Position numbers and translations under genes: made by a program. Below, one piece after another: positions 6,380-13,137 of a stretch of 13,233 nt of DNA. This DNA comes from CAISIP01 sp043759735 (GTDB lineage: Bacteria > Pseudomonadota > Gammaproteobacteria > Burkholderiales > Burkholderiaceae_C). How positions within the stretch are numbered: the stretch's first letter is position 1; each line of letters begins with the position of its first letter. A model generated the notes under the pieces. It searched no databases. It was not told the DNA's origin and was given only the letters and a program-made list of their open reading frames with translations. Where the stretch lies: positions 1 to 13,233 of the forward strand of contig JAYUQC010000082.1 of the NCBI GenBank assembly GCA_043759735.1. The letters are read 5' to 3'.

Positions 6380-8044
6380 TCATACCCCTCCCGTCGCGCG
6401 TATCCAGCGCGCAGCCTTCTCCGCAATCATCAGCGTCGGGGCATTGGTGTTGCCGCTGGTGACGGTCGGCATGACACTGGCATCGACCACCCGCAGGCCC
6501 GTCACGCCGCGTACCCGCAATCGCGCGTCGACCACGGCGTGCGGGTCATCGGCGCGCCCCATTTTGGCCGTGCCCACCGGATGGAAGATGGTGGTGGCGA
6601 TGTCGCCCGCCAGACGCGCCAGTTCCGCGTCGCTTTGGAACTGCACGCCCGGTTTCCATTCCTGCGGCTGGTAGGGCGCCAACGCAGGCTGGGCTGCGAT
6701 CGCGCGCACCTGGCGCAGGCTGTTGGCCGCGATCTGACGGTCCTGGTCGGTGCTGAGGTAGTTCGGTGCAATGGCCGGCGCGTCGTCGGCCGACGCGCTG
6801 CGGATGCGGATGCTGCCGCGGCTGGTCGGATTCAGGTTGCAGACGCTGGCGGTAAAAGCCGGGAACGCGTGCAGCGGGTCGCCGAACGCGTCCAGGCTCA
6901 GCGGTTGCACATGATATTCGAGGTTGGCATGCGGCTGGGCGGGGTCGGAGCGGGTGAATGCGCCCAGCTGGCTGGGCGACATGCTCATCGGGCCGGTACG
7001 GCGGATCAGGTATTCCAGACCGATCGCCGCCTTGCCCAGCAGATTATTGGCCAGCGTATTGAGCGTGCGCGCGCCCTGGACCTTGAATACGGCCCGGATC
7101 TGCAAATGGTCCTGCAGGTTGGCGCCCACTCCTGGTGAATCCGTTACCACGTCTATGCCATGTTTGTGCAGTAGTGTGGCCGGCCCGATACCCGACAGCT
7201 GCAGCAGTTGCGGCGATCCGACCGCGCCGGCACACAACACTACCTCGGACCTTGCCGTGATTTCGACGCGTACGCCACCGCGCCGCACAACCACGCCGGT
7301 GCAACGCGGCTGGCCCGAATGGCCTGGCTCGAACACCAGGCGCTCGGTCAGGGTTTCGGTCCACACCTGCAGATTCCTTCGGTGCTGCACCGGCCGCAAG
7401 AACGCCTTGGATGCGTTCCAGCGCCAGCCCGCCTTCTGGTTGACCTCGAAGAACCCGACACCGAAGTTGTCGCCGGTATTGAAGTCGTCGGTGGCCGGAA
7501 TGCCGGCCTGGGTCGCTGCGTCCGCGAACGCCTCCAGGATGTCCCAGCGCAGCCGCTGCTTGTCGACGCGCCATTCGCCGCCATGGCCGTGCATCTCGGA
7601 AAAACGGTGTGCATGTTGTTGCGGGTCGGCACCGCCGTCGAGGCGGAAATGGTCTTCATGGGCCTTGAAATCGGGCACGCTGTTGGCCCAGTTCCAGTCG
7701 TCTTCACCGGTCAGCGTGGCCCAGTGGTCATAGTCGCGCGCCTGGCCGCGCATGTAGATCATGCCGTTGATCGATGAACAACCTCCCAGCGCCTTGCCGC
7801 GCGGGTAGCGCAGGCTGCGGCCATTCAGGCCGGCCTCGGCCTCGGTCTGGTACAGCCAGTCGGTGCGCGGGTTGCCGATGCAATACAGGTAACCGACGGG
7901 GATATGGATCCAGGGGTAGTTGTCCTTGCGGCCGGCCTCGATCAACAGCACCCGCCGGGCCGGGTCCTGGCTGAGCCGGTTGGCGAGCAGGCAGCCGGCG
8001 GTACCCGCGCCTACGATGATGGTGTCGAACGAGGTCTGGTCCAT
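6380..8044 (-). CDS. GMC-family FAD-dependent oxidoreductase 2 (His-Asn active site)
   Basis: A 554-residue GMC oxidoreductase, a paralogue of the enzyme at 3123-4742 but clearly diverged from it. Seen: VGAGTAG (11-17) for FAD binding, LIEAG (E36), signature 1 around 82-100 (RGKALGGCSSIN), signature 2 around 273-287 (GAVGSPQLLQLSGIG), and the catalytic pair H488 (FHPVGT) and N534 (GNTNAP), as in choline dehydrogenase/oxidase types. It has no signal peptide or membrane segment, so it is probably cytoplasmic and passes electrons to a quinone or other acceptor; this is inferred from the family. The ATG at 8044 is where family similarity begins; its ribosome-binding site is weak. It is the first gene of the minus-strand block, with a possible promoter in the 123-bp gap to the divergent hydrolase, and 183 bp separate it from the MFS gene, with nothing recognisable in that gap. 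The substrate is an alcohol of unknown identity. Confidence 0.94.
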   Translation of the reverse strand: MDQTSFDTIIVGAGTAGCLLANRLSQDPARRVLLIEAGRKDNYPWIHIPVGYLYCIGNPRTDWLYQTEAEAGLNGRSLRYPRGKALGGCSSINGMIYMRGQARDYDHWATLTGEDDWNWANSVPDFKAHEDHFRLDGGADPQQHAHRFSEMHGHGGEWRVDKQRLRWDILEAFADAATQAGIPATDDFNTGDNFGVGFFEVNQKAGWRWNASKAFLRPVQHRRNLQVWTETLTERLVFEPGHSGQPRCTGVVVRRGGVRVEITARSEVVLCAGAVGSPQLLQLSGIGPATLLHKHGIDVVTDSPGVGANLQDHLQIRAVFKVQGARTLNTLANNLLGKAAIGLEYLIRRTGPMSMSPSQLGAFTRSDPAQPHANLEYHVQPLSLDAFGDPLHAFPAFTASVCNLNPTSRGSIRIRSASADDAPAIAPNYLSTDQDRQIAANSLRQVRAIAAQPALAPYQPQEWKPGVQFQSDAELARLAGDIATTIFHPVGTAKMGRADDPHAVVDARLRVRGVTGLRVVDASVMPTVTSGNTNAPTLMIAEKAARWIRATGGV

Positions 8045-8144
8045 GCGGTGGCAGTGTCAGTTGGATGGAACGGTTGCGCCAGCGCCGGCCATTGGGCCAG
8101 GGTCGGCGTGGCTTCACGATGCAGTCGCGGATACAGCGCGATAC

Positions 8145-8172
8145 AGTATAGGCAGGGTACCTCTTCAATGAA
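8145..8172 (-). promoter_or_regulatory. Possible sigma-70 promoter for the minus-strand block
   Basis: On the minus strand, TATACT (8145-8150) is a good -10 match. TTCATT (8167-8172) is a poor -35, 16 bp upstream. It would give a leader of roughly 90 nt before GMC oxidoreductase 2. Just beyond it, GGATACAG and CGATACAG repeat at 8129-8136 and 8139-8146, which could be an operator half-site pair. Weak evidence overall. Confidence 0.3.
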
Positions 8173-9157
8173 GGAGCCACTATTGCCGAATAATCTCATG
8201 AGAAAACGCCGGGCCGCTCCCAAGTTTTCTGGCACCCCCTCGGGGGGCCTGGCGAAGCCAGGGCTGGGGGCGCTCTTGAACCGCAGCGTAGTGCGGCTGA
8301 CAGCCTTGCTCGCCATCGCGTCGGCCTTGTTGTTGGGCGGCTGTTCCGGCACCGGCGTGCTCAACGCGGTGACGGCAAGCAGCAGCTACACGCTGCAATC
8401 GGACGTCGCCTACGGCGCGCTGCCGCGCCAGAAGCTTGATATCTACACTCCGACGGCAACCAAGCCGGCGGCCGGCTGGCCTGCCGTGGTTTTCTTCTAT
8501 GGCGGTTCGTGGAACACCGGCGAGCGCGCCGACTACCAATTTGTAGCCGCGGCCCTGGCGGGGCGCGGGGTGATGACCCTGGTCGCCGACTACCGGCTCT
8601 ACCCCGAGGTGCGCTACCCCGATTTCCTGGCCGACAGCGCGCAGGCGCTGGCCTACGGTCTCGATCAGGTTGTGCGACTGGGGGGCGACCCGAAGCGGGT
8701 GTTCGTGATGGGCCACAGCGCCGGTGGTTACAACGCGGCGATGCTGGCGCTCGATGCGCGCTGGCTCAAGGCCGCCGGCCATGCGCCGGGCGAGCTCGCC
8801 GGCTGGATCGGACTGGCCGGCCCCTACGACTTCTTCCCGACCGAGAACCCCGACGCGCAGCCCGTGTTCTTCCACCCGAACTACCCCGAGGAGGCACAGC
8901 CCATTGGGTTCACACCGCCAGACGCACCGCGCAGCTTTCTCGCCGCCCCGGTGGACGACCCGCTGGTCAGTCCGCAACGCAGCACCTTGCAGCTGGCGAA
9001 CAAGCTGCAGGCCGCGGGGGTGCCGGTGACGCTGAAGTTCTACGAACGCGCCAGCCACATAACCCTGATCGGCGCATTTGCCTGGCCGCTGCGCTGGATT
9101 GCACCGGTGCTGGACGATGTGCAGGCGTTCATCAACACCGCAGCGCCGGCGCGATAG
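8168..9157 (+). CDS. Lipoprotein alpha/beta-hydrolase (esterase, BD-FAE/carboxylesterase-like)
   Basis: A 329-residue protein from ATG 8168. An N-terminal hydrophobic stretch (41-56) ends in a lipobox LLGGC with C59, so after lipidation the enzyme should be membrane-anchored facing the periplasm. The rest is an alpha/beta-hydrolase of the HGG-type esterase group: oxyanion loop FYGGSW (110-115, Tyr replacing the usual His), nucleophile S184 in GHSAGG, probable acid D264 (DPLV), and H297 (ASHI). The reaction is probably hydrolysis of an ester or amide of a small molecule; the substrate is unknown. Start choice: AAGGAG at 8171-8176 lies 6 nt before an in-frame TTG at 8183, so translation may begin there (324 residues). 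Odd: a dispersed 34-bp repeat (8242-8275) forms residues about 26-36 and makes the region before the signal helix unusually long. It is divergent from the GMC gene and 44 bp before the acyltransferase. Confidence 0.87.
   Translation: MKEPLLPNNLMRKRRAAPKFSGTPSGGLAKPGLGALLNRSVVRLTALLAIASALLLGGCSGTGVLNAVTASSSYTLQSDVAYGALPRQKLDIYTPTATKPAAGWPAVVFFYGGSWNTGERADYQFVAAALAGRGVMTLVADYRLYPEVRYPDFLADSAQALAYGLDQVVRLGGDPKRVFVMGHSAGGYNAAMLALDARWLKAAGHAPGELAGWIGLAGPYDFFPTENPDAQPVFFHPNYPEEAQPIGFTPPDAPRSFLAAPVDDPLVSPQRSTLQLANKLQAAGVPVTLKFYERASHITLIGAFAWPLRWIAPVLDDVQAFINTAAPAR
8171..8176 (+). promoter_or_regulatory. Ribosome-binding site suggesting a TTG start for the lipoprotein hydrolase
   Basis: AAGGAG with 6 nt to TTG 8183, near-ideal spacing. 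The ATG at 8168 overlaps this motif and has only a poor AGGG about 11 nt upstream. The in-frame ATG at 8198 is too far away. TTG 8183 is therefore a serious alternative start. Confidence 0.45.
8242..8275. repeat. 34-bp hairpin repeat, copy 2, inside a coding region
   Basis: It matches 422-455 at 32 of 34 positions. Here the stem is longer: CCTGGC (8248-8253), loop GAA, GCCAGG (8257-8262). Read in the frame of the hydrolase it encodes GGLAKPGLGAL, between a basic stretch (MRKRRAAPK) and the lipoprotein signal helix. A shared sequence at unrelated sites, here low-complexity in protein terms, points to a dispersed genomic repeat that was taken into the gene. Confidence 0.78.
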
Positions 9158-9201
9158 GTGGCTGTCCCGCCGGCTGGATACCGGCGACCCGATAGGCCAC
9201 A

Positions 9202-10158
9202 ATGGCCGCGGCTCCGCCCATGCCCCCTGTGTTCCCCATCGCACGCGATGCAACCGCAAATTTCCATTCCTTCTGTCGCCTGGCCCCGAAAATGTCCCGT
9301 GCGGCCGATCCGCTGACCGATATCAATCTGGACGACCTGCTCGATGCACTCGGGCTGCTGTCGCTGCATGGTGCCTTGCCGCGGATGCTGCTGCGGCCTG
9401 CGGTGCAGCGCTTCACGCGGATCGTGCGGGCGTTCGACGACCGGGTCGGCGCGTCGGGGCTTGCCGCTGCGAGTGCGTGGGTGCTGCGGCGCCTGGCCGG
9501 TGGCCTGCAGGTCGCAGGGCGCTCGCACATTCCGGCGCGCGGGCCATTGCTGGTGCTGGCGAACCATCCTGGCATGACCGATACGGCGGCTCTGTTCGCG
9601 AGCCTGCGAATGCGACCCGACCTGCGCGTGATTGCGCGCGACCGGCCCTTCCTGCGCGCATTGCCGCATGCGCGTGCCAGTCTGCTCCTGCTGGCCGACG
9701 CTGACGATGCCTCGCGCGCCCGTGCCCTTCGTGCCGGCGTGATGCATCTGCGCCGTGGCGGTGCCTTGTTGATTTTTCCCGCTGGCGAGATCGAACCCGA
9801 CCCGGCCGCCGCAGGCGTCCAGTTGGCGATTGACGCCTTGCAGGCCTGGTCGGCCAGTTTCACGGTGTTTGCGCGTGCGGCGCCCGAGACATGCATCGTC
9901 ACCGCCATCGTCAGCCAGGTAGTGTCGCCCCAGGCGCTGCGCCATCCGCTGACGCGGTTGCGGCGTGACGCCGCCGACCGGGAAAAGCTGGCAGCGGCAA
10001 TGCAGATCCTGTGGCCGCCATACCAGACGATGCCGGCACGCGTGGCATTTTCTGCGCCGCTTGCCGCGCACGCGTGCAACCCGGCCGCACTGCGCCAGAC
10101 CATCCTGGCAATGGCCAGCGCACTGATCGCAACACCAGCGGCGGCCTGGGAGTACTGA
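9202..10158 (+). CDS. PlsC-like lysophospholipid/glycerolphosphate acyltransferase
   Basis: A 318-residue protein. The acyltransferase block begins with NHPGMTD (121-127), giving the H-x4-D catalytic motif (H122, D127). FPAGEIEPD (192-200) stands where most PlsC proteins have FPEGT. The family transfers acyl groups from acyl-CoA or acyl-ACP to glycerolipids or other hydroxyl acceptors at the inner membrane; no long membrane helix is evident here apart from moderately hydrophobic stretches near 116-121 and 159-166. Start: ATG at 9202 gives an N-terminal 30 residues without clear character; the ATG at 9292 (MSRAADPLTD) is an equally plausible start. Neither has a strong ribosome-binding site. 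It sits 44 bp after the hydrolase gene and 39 bp before the reductase gene, all on the plus strand. The acceptor is unknown. Confidence 0.82.
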   Translation: MAAAPPMPPVFPIARDATANFHSFCRLAPKMSRAADPLTDINLDDLLDALGLLSLHGALPRMLLRPAVQRFTRIVRAFDDRVGASGLAAASAWVLRRLAGGLQVAGRSHIPARGPLLVLANHPGMTDTAALFASLRMRPDLRVIARDRPFLRALPHARASLLLLADADDASRARALRAGVMHLRRGGALLIFPAGEIEPDPAAAGVQLAIDALQAWSASFTVFARAAPETCIVTAIVSQVVSPQALRHPLTRLRRDAADREKLAAAMQILWPPYQTMPARVAFSAPLAAHACNPAALRQTILAMASALIATPAAAWEY

Positions 10159-10197
10159 TTCCGGCGTGCTCTGCGATACTGCTTCGGTCCGCCAGGG

Positions 10198-11148
10198 ATG
10201 CGGCTTGCGGGCAACCCCAGCCAGACCATGCAACCCGACAACCTGCCTCTCGTATTGCCGGCCTCGTCTGCGCCGCAGGCCGATGTTGACCGTGTGTGGG
10301 CGGCTTGCCTGGCCCTCGCCGCTGCGCGCCGGGCCGGCACGCAAGCGATGCTGGCGCAACATGTCGGATTGCGCCGGACCCATGCTGATGGCTGGCGACT
10401 CGATGGCGCGGCGGATCCTGCAGCACAAACGCTTTTCGAGCTGCTCAAGCCCATGCTCGATTGCCGAGCCGACATACAGCCCTGGGTGATCGGCCAATTG
10501 GGCCAAAGTCTGGATGGCTGCATCGCGACCCGGACGGGCGATGCGCGTTTCGTCAACGGCCCGGAGATCCTGACCCACCTGCATCGGCTGCGCGCGCTCG
10601 CCGACGCGGTCATCGTGGGCGCGGGCACGGTGGCGATCGACGATCCGCAATTGACGGTGCGCCATGTGCCGGGGCCCCATCCGGTGCGGGTCCTGTTCGA
10701 TCCGCAACTGCAGCTGGCGCGCTACGCCCGGACGGCGCGGGTTTTCAGTGACGCAGCAGCGCCGCTGTTGTGGCTGTGTGATGCGCGCTGGGGGCCCGAG
10801 GCCAGAGCTTTGGTGGGAGCGCCGCAGGTACTGGCGGTGCCGAACCTGTTACGTCACGACGCCACACCCGCGGTCGCGAGTGGCCTTGCGGCGCTGTTTG
10901 CGCGTGGCTTGCGGCTGCTGTTTGTCGAAGGCGGCGGTGTGACGGTGTCGCATTTTCTGGCCCAGGGTGCGCTGGACCGCCTGCATCTGGCGCTGGCGCC
11001 GGTGATCATCGGCAACGGCCGCCCCGGCCTGCGTCTGCCGGGCGCGACCCGCCTGGCCGATTGCCGGCGTCCGCCATTCAAGGTGTTTCCGATGGGCGCC
11101 GACCAATTGTGGGATCTGGACCTGGCCGCTGCGCCGGCAGCGCGATAA
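10198..11148 (+). CDS. Stand-alone RibD C-terminal (DHFR-like) reductase
   Basis: A 316-residue protein whose C-terminal two-thirds (from about residue 94) is a RibD_C/dihydrofolate-reductase-like domain, the NADPH-dependent reductase fold that in riboflavin synthesis reduces the ribosyl chain of the pyrimidine intermediate. Seen: QSLDG (103-107), GAGTVAIDDPQLTVR (141-155) and VEGGG (243-247), in canonical order. The zinc-binding deaminase half of bifunctional RibD is absent; the N-terminal 90 residues are instead an Ala/Arg/Leu-rich segment of unknown role. It is therefore unlikely to be the housekeeping RibD and more likely serves another pterin-, pyrimidine- or flavin-like pathway. Start: ATG 10198 or ATG 10228 (MQPDNLPLV); neither has a good ribosome-binding site. 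Its last 71 bp lie opposite the end of the methyltransferase gene. Confidence 0.85.
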   Translation: MRLAGNPSQTMQPDNLPLVLPASSAPQADVDRVWAACLALAAARRAGTQAMLAQHVGLRRTHADGWRLDGAADPAAQTLFELLKPMLDCRADIQPWVIGQLGQSLDGCIATRTGDARFVNGPEILTHLHRLRALADAVIVGAGTVAIDDPQLTVRHVPGPHPVRVLFDPQLQLARYARTARVFSDAAAPLLWLCDARWGPEARALVGAPQVLAVPNLLRHDATPAVASGLAALFARGLRLLFVEGGGVTVSHFLAQGALDRLHLALAPVIIGNGRPGLRLPGATRLADCRRPPFKVFPMGADQLWDLDLAAAPAAR

Positions 11149-12037
11149 GGTCCACATGCCCCACGCGCAGACGCGTGCGGCCGATCAGGGCCATGCGCCG
11201 GGCCTGCCAGTTGCGCACGTCATCGAAGGCGTCCGGTTGCTGCGCGACGGCGGCGTCGGCCATGCCCTCGATCAATGCGGCCAGCATGGCCGGTGCGTGC
11301 GCCGGGTCGCCGGCCACGTCGATCACCCAGTCGCTGCGGGCCTGCACTACGGCGTAGTGCGCAGCCGCGAGGCAACGGCCGGCATACAGGCCGGCAGCGG
11401 GCCCCAGCGCTGGGCCGAAACCCTTGTCGCGCCGCTGGTGCAGGGCGAACAGCCGGTGCACGGCGGCATCGTCCGCGTCGGGCGGTTCCCACTCGGTGCG
11501 GCCGTCGACGGTCAATGCGCACAACACGGCAGCGCCAACGCCGCATGCCTGATTGATCAACTTGTCGAGCCAGCGCGCCGAGACCAGGTCGAGCAGCGCC
11601 GACGCCGTGATGAGTTCCGGTTGCCCGAGGGCGATGCTGCCCAGGCCGCTGGCGAGATCGGCGCAGACCGTAACCAGTTCGGCGCTGAAGCCGGGGCCTT
11701 CGATGCGCAGCCCGGCGCCGTCAACTTGGCCGATGTCGATCCGGTAACCTTGGTCATGCGCCCATCGGGCCATGGCGTGGGGGAGCGCAGCGAGCAAGGC
11801 CGGGTCGTGGTCGACCGTGCGCCAGGATTGTGCGCCACCCAGTCGTGGCGCCAGCGCGCGCACATTGGCGCCGGTGCCGCAGGCCAGGTCCAGCACGGAA
11901 AGCGGCGGCGACAGGCCCGATGCGGCGGGTTGTCGGAGCCCCTCGACATGCCGGTCGAGCGCCGGCCAGGCCAGCGCGCGTGCGGCCTCATCAAAGGGTT
12001 CGCGCAGCGCCAGCCAGCCGGCACTGAATCCGGTCAT
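11078..12037 (-). CDS. Class I SAM-dependent methyltransferase
   Basis: A 319-residue protein with the SAM-binding motif VLDLACGTGA (48-57), an acidic residue at the end of the second strand (TVDHDP, 74-79), and later strand/helix signals CADLAS (125-130) and SALLDLVSARWLDKL (146-160). It moves a methyl group from SAM to an acceptor that the sequence does not reveal. Its ATG overlaps the TGA of the upstream glycosyltransferase by 4 bp (12034-12037), which implies translational coupling and a joint role. The last 23 residues (Pro/Arg-rich, after VGHVDLIALPA) lie wholly opposite the 3' end of the RibD-like gene and look like a tail added by read-through into the convergent gene. It could be involved in modifying a lipid, pterin or glycoside. 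Confidence 0.85.
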   Translation of the reverse strand: MTGFSAGWLALREPFDEAARALAWPALDRHVEGLRQPAASGLSPPLSVLDLACGTGANVRALAPRLGGAQSWRTVDHDPALLAALPHAMARWAHDQGYRIDIGQVDGAGLRIEGPGFSAELVTVCADLASGLGSIALGQPELITASALLDLVSARWLDKLINQACGVGAAVLCALTVDGRTEWEPPDADDAAVHRLFALHQRRDKGFGPALGPAAGLYAGRCLAAAHYAVVQARSDWVIDVAGDPAHAPAMLAALIEGMADAAVAQQPDAFDDVRNWQARRMALIGRTRLRVGHVDLIALPAQRPGPDPTIGRRPSETP

Positions 12038-13137
12038 GGCGCGAGCCTCGCCCTGGCGTCGCGTTCTATTGCGTCCAGCGCGGCAGCGAAATGCCCGACC
12101 GCCACGGGCCAGTCATGCAGGCGTGCGCGGGCCCTGCGGGCACCTGCAGCCAGGGCCGCGCGCCAATGCGGTTCGTCGAGCAGGCGTGCCAGCGCTGCGC
12201 GCAACGCGGAGCTGTCACCCGGAGCCACCAGCACACCGGCGTCCGCGGGCACCGTATCGGCAATCGCACCACCTGTCGTGCTGATGACCGGCAGGCCGCG
12301 CGCCAAAGCCTCGGCCAGTGCCATGCCGTACCCTTCGTAGTACGACGCCAGCACGAATGCGTCGGCGCGCGCGTACATCGCCTGCAGCGCCGCGCTTGTC
12401 AGTTCGCCGTGCAGCAGCACGCGCTGCGCCAATCCGAGCGCCGCGATACGTGCGCGCAGGTTCCTGGTCGTTGCGCCGTCGCGCTGGGTATCGCCCACGC
12501 AGTGCAAGGTCCAGCTCCGGTCCTGCAGGCCGGCCAGGGCGTCGAGCAAAAGCGCGTGACCCTTGCGCGGTGTCAGCGATGCCACGCACAGCAGCGTGCA
12601 CAGTGCACCATCGCCTGCATCGGCCGAACCCGCGGCCAGCGGCGCCGGTGTAGTGCCCGGCTCGACGATGTGGATGCGCGCCGGTGCCAAGCCGTAGTCC
12701 GCCAGCGCAGCGGCGGTGGTCGCGCTGGTCACGATGACACCACGTGCCGTGGCCAGCGCGCCCCGCTCGCTGTTCAATAACTGTTGCCTGCTGGCGGTGT
12801 CGAGCCCGGTCTCCAGCGCCAGGGGATGGTGCACCAACGCCACCCAGCGCAGGCGCCGGGCATGGTGCAGCGCGATGTCCGCCAGCGCGCCGAAGGCCAG
12901 TCCGTCGGCGACTACCCATGCCGCGTCCGGCAACTGCGCGACCCGCCTGGCAGCTTCGTCGCGCGCGGCGCCATCGGGCCAGGGAAAACCGCCAGCCAGC
13001 GCAAGCAGGTCCACCTGCCACCGCGCGCGGCGCAAACCCTCGACGATCCGGCGGTCGTAGATCGTTCCGCCGCTAATGCCTTCCAGTGCGCCGGGCAACA
13101 TGAACACGATCCGGCATGACGACGCGGCCTGGGTCAT
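12034..13137 (-). CDS. GT4-family glycosyltransferase (group 1, GT-B fold)
   Basis: A 367-residue protein of the usual length for GT4 retaining glycosyltransferases. Seen: an N-terminal acceptor domain opening with VFMLPG and the glycine loop GISGGTIYDRR (20-30), a linker near EPGTTP (159-164), the donor-domain opener VASLTPRKGH (185-194, with R191 and K192 placed to bind the nucleotide diphosphate), and the E-x7-E motif at E268/E276 within YYEGYGMALAEAL. It transfers a sugar from a nucleotide-sugar donor to an unknown acceptor, in the cytoplasm or at the inner membrane face. Its ATG overlaps the stop of the upstream reading frame by 4 bp (13134-13137), and its own stop overlaps the methyltransferase start in the same way. 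The three are thus probably one coupled operon. Confidence 0.92.
   Translation of the reverse strand: MTQAASSCRIVFMLPGALEGISGGTIYDRRIVEGLRRARWQVDLLALAGGFPWPDGAARDEAARRVAQLPDAAWVVADGLAFGALADIALHHARRLRWVALVHHPLALETGLDTASRQQLLNSERGALATARGVIVTSATTAAALADYGLAPARIHIVEPGTTPAPLAAGSADAGDGALCTLLCVASLTPRKGHALLLDALAGLQDRSWTLHCVGDTQRDGATTRNLRARIAALGLAQRVLLHGELTSAALQAMYARADAFVLASYYEGYGMALAEALARGLPVISTTGGAIADTVPADAGVLVAPGDSSALRAALARLLDEPHWRAALAAGARRARARLHDWPVAVGHFAAALDAIERDARARLAP

Noticed and set aside
9040..10707. Long minus-strand open frames opposite the acyltransferase and RibD-like genes
   Set aside because: They are antisense shadows of genes with clear catalytic motifs and have Arg/Ala/Ser-rich random composition.
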